From NCBI GenBank assembly GCA_905221605.1, contig CAJNDS010000341.1:96889-160888 (forward strand): a DNA stretch of 64,000 nucleotides, given 5' to 3'. Positions within the stretch are counted from its first letter, which is position 1. Each line of letters opens with the position of its first letter. Positions 45,726 to 57,787 of the stretch are shown here, piece by piece. Source of the DNA: Symbiodinium natans. Taxonomy: Eukaryota > Sar > Dinophyceae > Suessiales > Symbiodiniaceae. The position numbers and the translations under genes were made by a program. The notes under the pieces are model-generated. The model did no database searches, was not told the DNA's origin, and worked only from the letters and a program-made list of their open reading frames with translations.

Positions 45726-47262
45726 AGACGCTAAAACATCAGTATGTCAGGAGTTCGCACAACGCGGACCTCCACGGCATCCTTTCCTTAAACTCTCAAT
45801 CCTAGATATTTCCCAAATACCCCTAAAGGCCTAAGACCTGAAAGCCTAAACACTCACGATCCTGTGAGGCGGTGCCAGTCGCGGCTATGGTGGAGGGCAG
45901 GCTTCCCAGCTTGACAGATGAAGGGCCAGACGTGGACTTCGAGCCGTCAATCGCTTTTGGCTGCTATACGTGTAGCTGAGAGAAGACTTCAGATGTTTAA
46001 GTTGCACTTTCTGCGGCCACCCCCGCGTTCGCGAGGTTTTGTCTCGAAGGCACTAGAGGCGCTTAGAGCTGGGGCGCGCCATGGGATTACGTGTGAGAGC
46101 TGCAAGCGTCTTGCAGGCGCTGGATTTCAGGACTCACTCGTACTTAGTTGCTTCGTTACTGCACTTGGTCAAGATGCGCGTATAGTAGTTTCATGTCCAC
46201 TCAGTCTTCGTCCTGGAGTATTGCAGGATATCTAGGATAAAGCAAAACATTCGATTTGGTCCTTGGAGGCATCTGATCTCATAGTGACTCGTAGTATCTG
46301 CATCAGAAAGTCACTTTGCCTAGGGTGCTTGCTGGCGACAACGAGGCTATATACAAAGTGCTCATGTTGGAAGCCGCTGATTGATCAGGACCTATGGTGC
46401 AACCAGGCATTTCTCACAGTCATCCACATTCGCGTCGGCGGCGTTGTCCAGGGTAAAGAGGAATCGGTAACTCGATTGGGATATGACTGCATCGTCACCT
46501 TGAAGCACTTCCACGATCGTGCATTCAGTGGTGCTGAAGTAGTGCTCAGGCTCCAAATGAATATGCAGCGGCAGGATCTTGTGGTGGACGAGGAGCCACC
46601 GGAGCAGTGTTCTTGCCCAACGCAGCAGGAGGCATTGGAGAAAATCAGAACTGCCAAGCATCTCGGCGCAGACACTGTGGTGGCTGTGCGCCGTTCTTGG
46701 TGACTATACACATCACATACTTTTCTGCAACATGCAACAAGACTTGAACAAGTGCATCAATCTAACCATAAACTGCAATAGTCCAGTATAGAATACCTGG
46801 ATGGCGTTTTGGTTCCTAGAGCGAAGGAGGCAACCTAGTTCGGCTCGATTTTGACAAATATCGTTGACAACGAAAAAAGAGAAGTCACCAATAGAATTTG
46901 CTGATGCTGTACGAGCTTACAAGAAAAACTCCCGTGGTTGAAAGGATCTCACAGCGAAAGCTCGTCACCTAAGGCTCAACGAGAAAATGCAGTTTTCAAC
47001 CTGAGCAACTCAAGTTTCCACCATTTGATGCTCCCGTCCCTGACACAAGCGACGTGATTGCATTGTCGCGCGTTTAGTTTCGCCCTACAAATCCAGTCCT
47101 TCCTTCCTAACAGGAGTAGTTGCGCTTGGATGCATGCGCGCAGCCTCGTGCCTGCGCACTGCGAACAACGCAAGGTGATTAGCGATGAGCGCGTTTTGTG
47201 TTTCAGTCAGGGTTTCCAAGACAGCATCGGACTCTGGATTCACATGATTCCGAAAAGCCCAC

Positions 47263-47279
47263 GCCCTAAACCCTAAAGC
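47263..47279. repeat. Short CCCTAAA telomere-like tract
   Basis: Two perfect CCCTAAA units plus a partial one. Confidence 0.8.
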
Positions 47280-47766
47280 GTTAACAGTTGTAGCAGCTGC
47301 AGCCGAGGGATTGGGACGCTGCAGCAGCTACCTTCCGACAGCTTTCTGTCCCAGAACTTCCCGTCTGGGCCTGATCGCTGAATACTAGAGCCCCTGCGTA
47401 TGAACTTTCGGGCTTTATGTGGAGGGCAGCGGCTTTTTTTGTCTTGGACAGACAAGCCTAAAGCCTGTGGGGGGTTGTTCCAGTTCAGCCGTCCAACCAT
47501 TTGAATCTGCAAGCCTTCTGGCCAAGGCCGAGACTTCCCGTTCAACTTGTCAAGCACCCTTTGTAGTTTCAACATATCTCAACCATTGTTGAAGACCTTG
47601 TTTGAAATGGTTGGGGCATGGGCCTGGACGGAAAATCCACGGCACCGGCCCAGGGTGTTCCCAGTTCTGGGGAAACTGCAGGCTTCTGGAGAGCCCTAAA
47701 ACCTGGCCTTTTGGTGTTGAGGCTCGGCTTAGGCTAATTGTGGATGAATAGAAGCACATCGGCGAG

Positions 47767-48251
47767 ATGTTCATGTGGGCCGTCAAGCACAAGAGGGGGG
47801 AGGAGCACACCAAAGACGTGGACACGTACGACAGACCAACAGAGGGGGGAGACAAGAAGCCACGCCAAGGATGCGAGGCTCCAGAGTCCCGGCAGAGCCT
47901 CCAGCGGGGTACGAGATCGAGGTCGAAGAGTCGGACATCAAGTAGTTGTAGGAGGGCGATGTGGAAGTGCGGACCCCGCCGATGATCAGGGATAAGGAGG
48001 AGGACGAGAGGGGACGCGCAGGCACTGCGTTTGAGACCCCAGCAGAGGAGCAGACCAAGGCACTGAACCGGTTGGAGGAGGCACTAGAAGTCGACACAAA
48101 CGAGGGGGGGCCAGAGACACCCCACCGCCAGCAGGCAGCAATGTGGGTTATGTGGGCTACCAGCAACAGTGGTCGTCTGCGCATCGCAGACCAAGGAAAG
48201 CGCTGGCTTGGTGCAGCGCCGCAAGGAGGTAGGAGGGCTTCAGGGAAGTGA
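47767..48251 (+). pseudogene. Possible decayed acidic coding segment
   Basis: Two plus frames look coding: PPAGYEIEVEESDIK, interrupted by two stops near 47943-47955, then a stretch in the same frame with RTPPMIRDKEEDERGRAG, TAFETPAEEQTKALNRLEEA and NEGGPETPHRQQA. The stops inside an otherwise continuous acidic frame suggest a broken gene or an unspliced intron. Proteins with such acidic linkers occur in retroelement polyproteins of dinoflagellates, but no reverse transcriptase, protease or integrase motif is seen here, so the origin is open. Confidence 0.3.
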
Positions 48252-48934
48252 AGTCTTTCTTGGTGCGGTTTCTGTGAAAGCGACCCACAAGCGACCCACA
48301 AGCTGGGCCCCCTGCGGCTCCTCCAAGCAGTTGAAGTCCCACAGGGCCACAAATTTCCGGGGGCAAGGGTTGAGATCCTGGACTGCTTGTTCCAGACGCC
48401 TGTTCGCTTCACCGCACTTGCCAAGAAATGGAAGAGACGAAGGAACAGGAGAGAAGGCGTCGAGATATGGGGAGAGGGAGGGAGACAGCTTGGGAGTCGG
48501 GTTGGGAGGGTGAGGTGGGCTAGTGTTGGTGCACCTGTCTTCGGTATGCTAGTCAGCTAGTCGTGTAGAGTGCGAGTCGCCTCGTCGAAGCCTGTAAAGA
48601 GCCTTGAAATGTATGATATCCACCCATATCCAAGAAGGCCTAAGGCTTGACCATGACTTCCACAAATTGGTTTTGGAAAGGTGCCGGTGGTGCCCTTCAA
48701 ACGTGGGGCTTGAGCTTAAAGGTTCGGAACTTAAGCTGGAGCTTCTTGGCATGACACCTGAGCGTAAACAGCGCTTGAGGGTATAGGACAGGGACAAAAC
48801 CAAAAGACTCCTCGATTTCTTTCCGGTGCACAAGGTCACAGCTATCCACGCAAGTGCTGCGCTTCCTGCATGTCTGCCGGTTTGATCCGGGTTGTTTCGT
48901 AAAATGTGTCTCGCGTGCGTTCCCGAGACTTCAG
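48252..48934. other. No supported gene
   Basis: Purine-rich stretch with no recognisable exon. It may hold 5' sequences of the PPR gene. Confidence 0.35.
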
Positions 48935-51380
48935 GTCTGCAATGCGCTGCTCCACCGGGCACAGCGGGTTGGAAAAATGAATGAGGCCTTCGATCTGTAT
49001 GTCGACATGCGGCAGCGCGGTCAGCTCTCAGAAGCTCGGCAGCTGACTCTTGGGTACCCTAACCTATGAGGGGAATCATTACCCAAAGTTCCCATCATTT
49101 TGACCAACCCCTTCTCTCTGCTGCGCAGCGAAGCTGGGCTCCTAGATGTTGCCATGCCAGGACAAACTAATCGTGCTCTTGGTGTTTGTAGAAGGGAGCG
49201 GGATGATGCCGTTGCCAAAGAAATGTCTAGAAATGTCCATCTGCTCGTTCCTTGGCTCTTGGCATGAAGCTGAGGCCCGCACGTACTCTCCACTTATCCG
49301 ACTCGCCGGAAGAGCTCACCGAGTCCTGGCACATGCCTTGTCTCGTGGCGTCATCAGCGTGGGGCTTTAGGAGTCCACTTCCGGCAGTTCTTGCTTCGGC
49401 TTATCCTCAATGCTCAACATTGCTCAACACCCCAACACCTGACCAGTCTCTTCAAGTCTCTGCGACATCGCAAAGTGTGGCTCCGCTTAGCGACAGGCTG
49501 GGAGAGATGCGAGCAGCAGCTGTGGAGCCAAACGGTCACAACTACTTGGCGCTCTTTGACACATACAAGACTGCACGGGACGTGGATGGCGTGAAGCGCG
49601 CTTGGCAAGACATGCGCGCAGCTGGCACTCGACCCCTGTACCCTGCGGTCTCCACTGTCATGTCCACGCTGGCGAAAACAGGGGACATCTCGGGCACAGA
49701 GGCTGGGGAATGCTGGCTTGCCAAGGGTTTTTCGCAGAGCGTTTCGAACGTTTGGGGTTCTTGGATCTTGTGGGGGAGGCGCTGCTGCAAGAAGCCAGAG
49801 ATCTGGGGCTTTCTCCGACGACGGTGTGTTACAACTCTATCTTGGATGCCTGTCAAAATGCAGGCCACAGGGGCGGATGTCTTTTCCAAGGCACATTGTA
49901 GAATCCCATCTGGCAAGGTTCGCGTTTAAGTAAAGCACGCTGCGCCTTGAAAAGGGCCCGACTCGTGGTTCGGTCTTTTCTCGGGTACATAGTGAGTAGT
50001 GCCCATGAGGTGATGCAGATGCAGCATTTCGTGGCTCAGCCGTTTTGAGTTACTCTGGATGTCCGAACCACCGAACTGGTTCCAAATTGAGTGTTATTCT
50101 GTTGTTTCTCGCTTTGACGGGTCTTGGAGTTCGGCGGTGATAAATCCAATCCTACTGCCCGCCATGCAGATTTGGGATCTCGGTTGCCAGAAGTGGGGGT
50201 TCGAAATTAAACGCCCCTCAACATCGCTAAACTCCAGAAACCCGAGTCAACACCTTTGTTGCACTCAGGCATTCTGTCGGAGATGAGGGCAGCTGGCATG
50301 GTCCCGGACGTCATTTCCTACAGCAGCGCCCTGGGAGCTTTGGCAGCTGCCCATCGCCCAGCAGCAGACCGGGCTGCTCGGACCAATCTGGGGGTCCAGA
50401 GTGTTGGAAGTGTCGGGAATCCATACGTGTTATGTCTGTTATGTGTTCTGTGTTTTTCCCAAGGCTCGGTGTGGCACTGTGGGGTTGCTAGATTTTTGGT
50501 CAACCTCCCGTGGTCCCTGGAGTTCCCACCCAGAGAAATCCGCGGAGAGTAAGCCCCGCCAGTATCCCTGAGTTGCCGCCCAGAGACGTCCGCGGAGAGT
50601 CCCGCCGATCATCCCTGCACCTGCAGAGAACTGCGCGGAGAGCCCTGCGAAGCCAATCGCGAAGTACACGCGGCAGATGGCTCCCGCATCATGTAGCTGT
50701 CGGGTGGGAATGATCGAAGTCAGGGAATATTAACGCTATTATGCGATGCACCGCAATCAAATGCGAGGTCACCGGTGTGAAGCCTGTTGCAACACACAGG
50801 CTCATGTATAAATCAGGCACCCCAAGTGTGGGAGTGGTAAACAGAAAAAAAGCCGAGGAGGGGGGGTGTCTGCCCCTATGGTCGGGTTTCAAAGCGACAA
50901 GCGTTGTTCAGGCTTCTTGCCGGGTGCAGTACTACAGGGGGGACAAGTTGCAGTTGCTCGGAGAAGCGATGCCTAATACCAAAACCGATGCCTCCATGTT
51001 GAACGTTTTACTCTTCATCAACGTGGATGTCGGATGAGACCAAACTGATGGGTACCCATTGCATGCAAAAATGTGCCACACAAATTCGCTACCCAGACAC
51101 TTAGGTTCATATATATATATATAATGCATATATACGTTTTGTTTTGGGGGGGGGGGGTTTGGGCGGCTCTTACCCAGCATTCCTGGGCTTCGAAGGCAAG
51201 GCTGGTTCAGGAGATGAAGAAGGACGGCGTCAGCCAGAACTCTCTGTTCCTCGAGCGATACGTCTGCTACGCGCTGGGCATGCAGCTCGACCAGAGCAAG
51301 ATCCTGGGTGCCGAAGCGCTGCGTGAACAGGTTCAGGGGCTCCCTGCAGAGGCTGGCTGCGGGAGGGGTTTCCGAACCTA
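48935..51380 (+). CDS. Pentatricopeptide repeat (PPR) protein, multi-exon
   Basis: PPR units appear in order on the plus strand, one or two per exon. 48935-49019 reads CNALLHRAQRVGKMNEAFDL then YVDMRQRG. About 49265-49350 reads ARTYSPLIRLAGRAHRV. About 49495-49700 holds two units, NGHNYLALFDTYKTARDVDG and YPAVSTVMSTLAKTGDI, with linkers EMRAAAVEP and DMRAAGTRP. About 49777-49880 reads ARDLGLSPTTVCYNSILDAC. About 50262-50365 reads EMRAAGMVPDVISYSSALGA. About 51198-51375 reads QEMKKDGVSQNSLFLERYVC. The repeats have the P-type helix-turn-helix pattern. PPR proteins bind specific organellar RNAs and act in their processing, editing or stability. No targeting peptide or E/DYW/SMR tail was found, so plastid or mitochondrial location is only family knowledge. 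The first unit follows a CTTCAG acceptor and its donor is GT. Confidence 0.75.
50521..50660. repeat. About 50-bp tandem repeat in a PPR-gene intron
   Basis: Three diverging units share CCCAGAGAnnTCCGCGGAGAG and CCGCC/ATCCCTG blocks. They lie between the PPR exons at 50.3 and 51.2 kb. Confidence 0.7.
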
Positions 51381-52069
51381 AGGGGACGTAAAGTGCCCGT
51401 TTTGGTGTTGAACTTTTTCTACATTATGTGGCATTATGTGGAGGAAAAGCAGCGAATTATCACTTGCAGGACACCAGTGCGCAAGACCCCTCGCGACAAG
51501 CCATCTTTGACTCACGTGCGCTGTGTGCAAGACACGATATAGATCGCCCGGAAGACCTTGGCAACAAAAAACGTTTTGACAAATGCTTCTCTGCGATTAG
51601 GTAGGCAAGAATGCCTTGACGAGAGCAGCCCAAAACATCAACATCCCATAGTCCTCGCATCTGGATAGGCGCAATAAAGCATCTCTGCATTGCTATGGGT
51701 GTACTCCGCCGAATGCTTCGTCATGGAATGGGTCGTCAGCGAATGTGTGTTCACACCGAGAACGCCTTCATGAAACCGCCTCTACGTTGTGTTTACATTG
51801 CGTACATTCTCAGTTGGCTCGTTTCTATTACTTGAACAATTATATAATTGCCCAAATGCAAAAGGAAGGCACTTAATTGTTGGAGCTACAAACAGAGCTA
51901 CAGTAATGGATTCATGCAGGGATTGCAGAAGCTGAGTGCCGTGATGCGTCGAGACTTCTTCGGGGCAGTACCTTCGAGTTGGATCTTGTGGTGAACTTGT
52001 GAAACTGGTGAGTATCTTGTGATTCTTGTGGTGAGCCAGAGCGTGCTCCCGCGCTCCTTTCGCAGATCT
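51381..52069. other. No supported gene
   Basis: AT-richer stretch with short frames only. It separates the PPR gene from the unrecognised gene downstream. Confidence 0.4.
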
Positions 52070-53450
52070 TGGCAGGCACGTCAAGAAGCAGTGGATGCCA
52101 TTCAGGAAGGCAAGGCAACCCAAGTGGAATTGACGAAGCTGGTGAAAGCACTGTGCCTCGGCCCGTATATCTTGCCGATGAGAGCTGTGCGGAGGCCCAT
52201 ACTTGACCGATTTCTAGACATCATGTCGCTGGAAGAGATTCTGTTGAGTTTCTGAGATCTTCTTGCAGCCTAGGGAGGGCATTCTCGAGTCGCTTGGGGA
52301 GTCTCCGCGCGAAGCTGCCGTTTCAGATCAGCAGAACAGCGGCGACTGGGTGAAGGTGCTGGCCAAGGATGAGGTACTGCCCTGAGCGCAGGATCAGCCG
52401 TACACCATGCTGCATGTAACGTGCCTTAAACGATGATGGTGGCTTGACGAGGCCGGCTCGCAGATTGAGAGACTCGGCTGAATGAAGAAGCAGATGGATT
52501 GCCCATGAGGACAGCATGCCAATGCAAGGTACTTCTGGGACCGCATATCGGGCAAAACGCAATGGGAGCATCCGGGCTGCCAATTGGCGCTGACCATCCC
52601 ATCTGCTTAGTCCACTTGCAGTGGAGAAAAAGAACATGCCGGCCGCCGAACCTTTGAATCCGAAAGGGTTGAGTCACGTTCCCTGCTTTGTCGTGCCATG
52701 TGGGCCCTCTGCGCAGTTCCTGTATGAGCTTGTGAGAGTTTCTTATGTTGAGGGGTGGGGGGGAGCAAGGTGCGAACTCCCAGAGGCGGGAAAGACTTGT
52801 TGACACTTTTTGCTTCGGGCTGGGCAGCACACCTCGGTGACTTTTAGTCCGTTGGAGGCCTTTGCCAGCCTCAAGGCAACGCACGTTGAAGAGCTTGCAG
52901 CAGCCGTCGGGCAGCCGGGCTCGGAGGCAGAACGTCGCCATGGCAGCTGCTCCAAGATTGCTATGCTTGGCTCCAGACTGATTTCAACCAGGTATGCCTG
53001 CAGTACCAGGCAGGCAGCACATTCCAGTGCAAAAAACAGTGGCACGGGCGATGGACATATTGGGCATGCAGATCGACTCTGGAGTAGCTGCAGCAATGGC
53101 TTCGGTCATGACGTCTGACACTTGGAACGGCAGTGCTGGGACGTACTCGTAGCAGGCCACTGCGGTGCTTGCACGGAGTGGCACGGAGCTTCGCTCCGAA
53201 TAATCATGCAGGAGGCATGTTTAGCTCAGTCGAGGTGCGCCGTGATGATTGCACGGCAAGAGCCAAGGCGCCCAGATGCAGAGTTGAAGCTCCAATGTTG
53301 CGAAAGAGATGCGCCAGTGTGCAGGCCAGTGGCGCATCTGTGGCAGGTCGATTGGCAGGTTCGAAGAAGTTTTCGAGCGAGTCTGCCATGTCATGGCTGC
53401 GCTGTTTCTTCGAGGCGCTTGGAAAGGAGCTTCAGCCTTCTGAGGACTGA
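52070..53450 (+). CDS. Unrecognised multi-exon gene
   Basis: Coding-like plus-strand segments follow plausible acceptors. About 52070-52250 reads EAVDAIQEGKATQVELTKLV then FLDIMSLEEILLSF. About 52268-52370 reads EGILESLGESPREAAVSDQQ. About 52829-52980 reads SPLEAFASLKATHVEELAAA. About 53035-53145 reads VARAMDILGMQIDSGVAAAM. About 53215-53450 ends with MSWLRCFFEALGKELQPSED and a TGA. The segments are Ala/Glu/Leu-rich and probably helical. I do not recognise a domain. It might be the C-terminal part of the PPR gene upstream or a separate gene. Confidence 0.45.
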
Positions 53451-55330
53451 AAGTACATCTTCCCATAGCTTCCGTTGTGGCGAACGGTGCCCCCCGAAAT
53501 ATGTTAGCTATCACCACAGGGGGATTCCGACAGTAACCGCTTGGCCGGCACTTTAAGTGAGCAGGACTTCGCCAGACAACTCCAAAATGCTGCGCTCAAG
53601 TCGCATGCTTAGCCGCTTAGTCTGACTCTTATTGTTTAACTTCAAGGAGGCAAGCACCAGAAGCACCGCACTGAACGACACTGAGGCTTGTGAGAGGCGG
53701 CAAGCTTGAGGAGACCATGGTCTAGAGCCTGGCAGTGTTCGAGTCTTCGAGCGCAGGAGAGTGTCAGCGTGAGAGCAGAGTAAATGAATAAGTTTCAGCA
53801 TGGTTTTGTGCCGCTTTTGCGTTTGCGTGCATTCCGAGGCATCCTCGTTGTGGCGCGAAATGAACCGCCTACCTCACGTCTGGTCTGGGCCTGGTAAGCT
53901 GGCGGTGCCCCCTGCATCCTATCCAGCCAAGGTCAAATCCAACGGCGAATGTGACGGGCTTGGGTGCCCTGGTGGCAAATTGTGGCAGACCGTATCAGCC
54001 AGTAACCGCACACCAAACCGTGTCTGGTCTTGACTGCGTACGTGGTCCTTTTGCGGTGCTCCCGACACATACCAAGGCCGCGACCGATGCAACCTCAGTG
54101 GGTTGGAACAGCTGCTGGCCAAGTGGAATCCAAGTAAGGCCACGGACAACTGTGGGAAGTGACGACAGACAGAGGGACTGCAGAGCGGTCGTGGGAAACT
54201 CGGGCTGAGGCTACGCCAGTGCGTCAAAGCCTACGCTCAACTGGCAGCACCGTGCAAGACCTGAGAATGCGGAGTAAACGGCTGAAGTTGAGTCAAGTGT
54301 AAGTGTATAGGTGCTGACACCGTCAGCTGGGTTTCTGCATACTGCCTCACAACCCCACCAAAGCCCATGGCCCAGCATGCCAATGGACTTGCACCGTCGA
54401 CCTGCGTTGCCATATTTGTTGACGGAAAGACCTCGGGGGACCATGGGGGCGCCGCCTGCGCTGGATCGCTCCTGATGGACACCGGCGATGGGCGCCCCGA
54501 CGCACAGGCCCACAACTGCCCACATTTGCAGGGAATCAAGGGATTCTGGCCAGGGACTCCGAAACCGATACTCAGAAGCCACTAGATCCTTGGGAGGACG
54601 GCGAGGGTGATGAGCCCGGCCACAGACCGGTGTCGCCTTCCTCAAAACAGGATGGATGGGAGATGATGGAAGTGTAGATTCTTGGAACCATTCACAAGTC
54701 GAATGAAATTCAGACGTGTCTTGCCAGGAGACTTGCTTCGTTTTTGATTGGGATGACACAATACTCCCTACGTGCCGAACTCAAGCTCCACGCAGCAATT
54801 GTGGAAAGTACCCAAGCCATCAGGTCGTGGCTCGAGCGGATCCACGCATTGGCAGGCTTTGCTGAGCACCCTTTTGAGAAGTTCGACCCATCGCAATGTC
54901 AGGTGGACCCCTGCGCCCTGAAGTGCAAAGACAGCACGGCACTCTGTGTGTTTTTTACTTGCAGGGGTCCAAGTATACATTTTCGCGCACTTCCACGGGC
55001 AGGCTTGCCAGTCTCTGCTCCGCTTGGCTCCGAGCATGTCTCTCCACATTGCAGACTGTTTCTATGCCACCTTGCCTTGTGCAAGACTGTATATTTAATG
55101 GCTACCGCCAGTGCCGCCGACCCCCAACAGGGGAAGCACAGCCGGGCGGACGGTGCGGGGTGTAGGGTCCAGGGCTAGGGGGCAGGGTGGAGGGGGGTCT
55201 GCAGGGTTCCGTCGGCAGGATGTCACGTGAACACGAGGCCGTCCGGGCTTGCGCTTTGGACGGCTTCGGGTGTCAGGGGTGCTTGTGTATTCCCTGCGCC
55301 TGTTCCTCGTGGAATCTTGCTGATGGAAGC
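53451..55330. other. No firm gene
   Basis: Frames at 53800-54208 and 54744-55178 have no recognisable domain. The stretch ends at the G-tract array preceding the Helitron-like unit. Confidence 0.35.
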
Positions 55331-55334
55331 CCCC

Positions 55335-55645
55335 GCAGGGGTCGCGTATCGGCGTATGTCGGGGGGGGGGGGGGGGGACTCGGCGTATTGGTGTATTTCG
55401 AGGGGAAGGCAGGGGGGGGAGGAGAACGGCTTATCGGCGCATGGGCATATTTCCCAGAGGCTTTGGGGGGGGGGGGGGGGGCGAATGGCGTACAATTTCC
55501 GGGGGGGAGGGGGGGGGGAAGCGGCGTATCGGCTTAGCGGCGTACTTTCCGGGAGGGGGGGGTTAGCGTATCGGCGTATTGGAGAGGGGGGGGGGGGGAA
55601 AACGCGTATCGGTGTACTTGGCTGGGAAGGGGGGGGGGGTTCCGG
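55335..55645. repeat. G-tract minisatellite, unit (C)GTATCGGCGTATTTC-G(n)
   Basis: Seven or so degenerate units combine a core such as GTATCGGCGTATT with a run of 7-18 G. Spacing is 35-60 bases. Because of the clustered G-runs the plus strand could fold into G-quadruplexes. Frames across it on either strand (Gly-rich or Pro-rich) are artefacts. Polymerase slippage or assembly error in the homopolymers is likely. Confidence 0.9.
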
Positions 55646-55812
55646 CACGCAAGATGCAATATGTAACATATGTATATGGGCGTTATCCGCAAACCCCTGT
55701 CTTTTTTTTTTACTGGGGAATATTTTAGATAGATTTCTGCTTGTTTTTTAGTATCCGCGAAAGGCCCGCGAATGCACGGCGGAAGGCGCCGCGAAAGGGA
55801 TAATCTGGTTAA

Positions 55813-55938
55813 TAGAATATCATGCCCCTTAACCCTTAAACCCCAAGCGAGTGCGTTTAGGGAGCGCCCCTAAACGCACCCGTGGTGCAGGTTTCAGCCT
55901 ATTTGGGGTTCATACTGCTAGAATATCCTGCCCCTTAA
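55813..55938. repeat. Nested palindrome between direct repeats at the 5' flank of the Helitron-like ORF
   Basis: A 20-base direct repeat, TAGAATATCATGCCCCTTAA (55813-55832) and TAGAATATCCTGCCCCTTAA (55919-55938), differs at one base. Inside is an outer inverted repeat, AACCCCAA (55839-55846) and TTGGGGTT (55903-55910). Inside that is a perfect 12-bp hairpin, GTGCGTTTAGGG (55851-55862) and CCCTAAACGCAC (55868-55879), with a 5-base loop. The hairpin arms contain one telomere-like TTTAGGG/CCCTAAA unit each. Confidence 0.9.
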
Positions 55939-57787
55939 GCCTCAGCAGCAAGGGTGAGCTGCCCAAGGAAGCACTTGCCAATGACATGGTCGTGTACTAT
56001 GCACCGCGCGAGCTCTACGAATTCAACGTGACGATGATGGAGCTAGTGTGTGCAAGCCCGTGCATGACGAGCTTGATTTGCTTCAGTCTGGAAAAGAAGT
56101 ACAGGGATCGACGAACGCTGGATGAGCGCGTGCACATGCAACGACATCGGCAAGGAGCGCGCGGAAACGCGACAACTTTCTTGCTGGACTGGGAAAGCCT
56201 GCTGGCTCAGTTCCGCGGCTACGAAGTGAATCTGGCACCACACGCCCGAGCCCCGTTGCCGCGCACAGGGGAGGACCTGCAGAAATTTGTGTCTGTGATA
56301 TTGAAGACCAACGATGCGGAGCTGACGCCGGAGGAGCTTAGCAAGCTGATCCACCAGGCCCGGGTTCGGCGTCGCGTTGTTGTCATGCTGATTGAAAAAG
56401 CATGCGAGAGAGAGCATCCGGCGTTCCGCCACCTGGACCTTGCTCAGGTGCGGCTACGAGCGGAACGAGAGCTGCCCGAGGATGGTGTCCCGCCCGAAGT
56501 CGTAGCCGTTCTCCCGTGCGACGACAACCTGCAACTGATCGAGAAACAAAAAGTTGCTGCGCCGGTGGCAGTGCCGGCAACGGTGCAAGAAGCAGCGCGG
56601 GACTTGGCCCTGAAGCGCCCCAACGCGGTGGTCATGGAAAGGACGGGTTTGGAAGCTATCGACTACGAGGCCCAGCGTTTAGAGGCTGTGCGTGCGCTGG
56701 CGGAGATTGCCGAAGAGGACTTGCGAGACGTGGGTAGCGAGCAAGAGGACGGACCGGCTCCGGAGATGGATGTGGTATCACGGTCCACGCCCATGAACCA
56801 GTTCGCGCCGTGGTACTTCGGTGTCGCGTTCGCGTATATGTTCCAGTACTGCACAGCTATGCCTGATCCGCCAGGCTGGGGAGAGTTCCGAGACAAACGG
56901 TGGCGTCGCGCGCCAGAGGCCCCACACATCGGGCTTGCCGACTGGGTTCGGACAATGTCCCGGCGCGTTGAAAGCCAATTGGTCCGAGATTGGACATTCG
57001 GCTACACGACGTGGAATGTGTTATTTCGTTCCGCTGTGAACTTGTCGCGCAGTGTCTACTCCTACGATACGCCAGTTCTGCAGGATTCCGGTGAGTGGGG
57101 TAAGCTGACAGCCGCAGCGCTCGAAGGCGCTGCCCTGGAGATCCTGCGAGCCTTGCAAGGGACGTACGCAACGCCGGACGGACGGCGGCTCCCCGTCAAA
57201 GGAAGCCTCACGCTCGCCAAGTACGCGACGGGGTTGTCCGCGACGGCCCGCCGCATCCTGGCAAACATGCACCACACGGCACGTGTCATTCCTGGCACGC
57301 AAGAAGCACGCCGACAAATGCGCTTTGAAATTCAAGGACTGCGAGTGCGATACGGAACCCCAATTTTCGTTACCGTAACTCCGGACGAAGGTCATCAGCT
57401 TTTGTACATTCGCTTGTCGCGTCATCGCCGGAGCGACCCGATTCGACTGTCGGAAGTTGGCGCGGCGGCCGCCGCAGGAGATCGGACGTGGCCCGCGCTT
57501 GACGCCGACTTCACATGCTCCTTGCCAGTGGAGTGTCTGCAGCCGCGCGTGCCGAACTGGGAGGAAAGACGCCGCATTCTCGCACGGGATCCGCTCGCGA
57601 CCGTGGATGGGTTTCGCGTCACAATGCTACTGTTGTTGCGACACCTGTTCGGCGTGAATGTGTGCTTGTACTGCCCAGACTGCAGCTGCGGACCGACGCC
57701 GTGCCAAGACGAGCGCGGTAGCAGCGCGCGAACGAACGGCGGCGTGTTCGGAAGAATCGACACGGCATACATAAGCATCGAGTTTTT
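55851..57787 (+). CDS. Helitron Rep N-terminal part: DUF6570-like and Helitron_like_N regions
   Basis: The frame is open from a GTG at 55851 inside the hairpin. Recognisable protein starts at about 55950 (GELPKEALANDM) and the first in-frame ATG is at 55986, so the true start or an upstream exon is uncertain. Residues about 30-215 match the DUF6570 pattern of Helitron proteins: a basic RGNATTFLLDWESLLAQF stretch, EDLQKFVSVIL, then RRRVVVMLIEKACEREHPAF and LPEDGVPPEVV. From about residue 430 follow the Helitron_like_N elements: VPGTQEARRQMRFEIQGL in outline and GTPIFVTVTPDEGHQL (Rep motif 1 region). At the T5 run 57783-57787 the meaningful frame leaves this ORF. Its continuation to 58145 is Cys/Arg-rich shadow. 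The product should act with the next ORF as one Rep-helicase. Confidence 0.7.

Larger units (their letters stand above)
44663..47766. other. Gene-poor; microsatellite and isolated exon-like frames
   Basis: A frame at 44938-45010 reads CSECLGNWSQWTSCCGEA, vaguely thrombospondin-type-1-like. Frames at 45960-46235 and 46420-46703 (VGGVVQGKEESVTRLGYDC) are unrecognised and compete with minus-strand frames. A TG microsatellite and a CCCTAAACCCTAAA tract (47263-47279) are listed separately. Confidence 0.35.

Noticed and set aside
45501-45834. Cys/Val-rich small proteins
   Set aside because: They are translations of a TG microsatellite, which stays open in all three frames.
55223-55751. Gly-rich and Pro-rich frames on opposite strands before the Helitron
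   Set aside because: They are products of the G-tract array.
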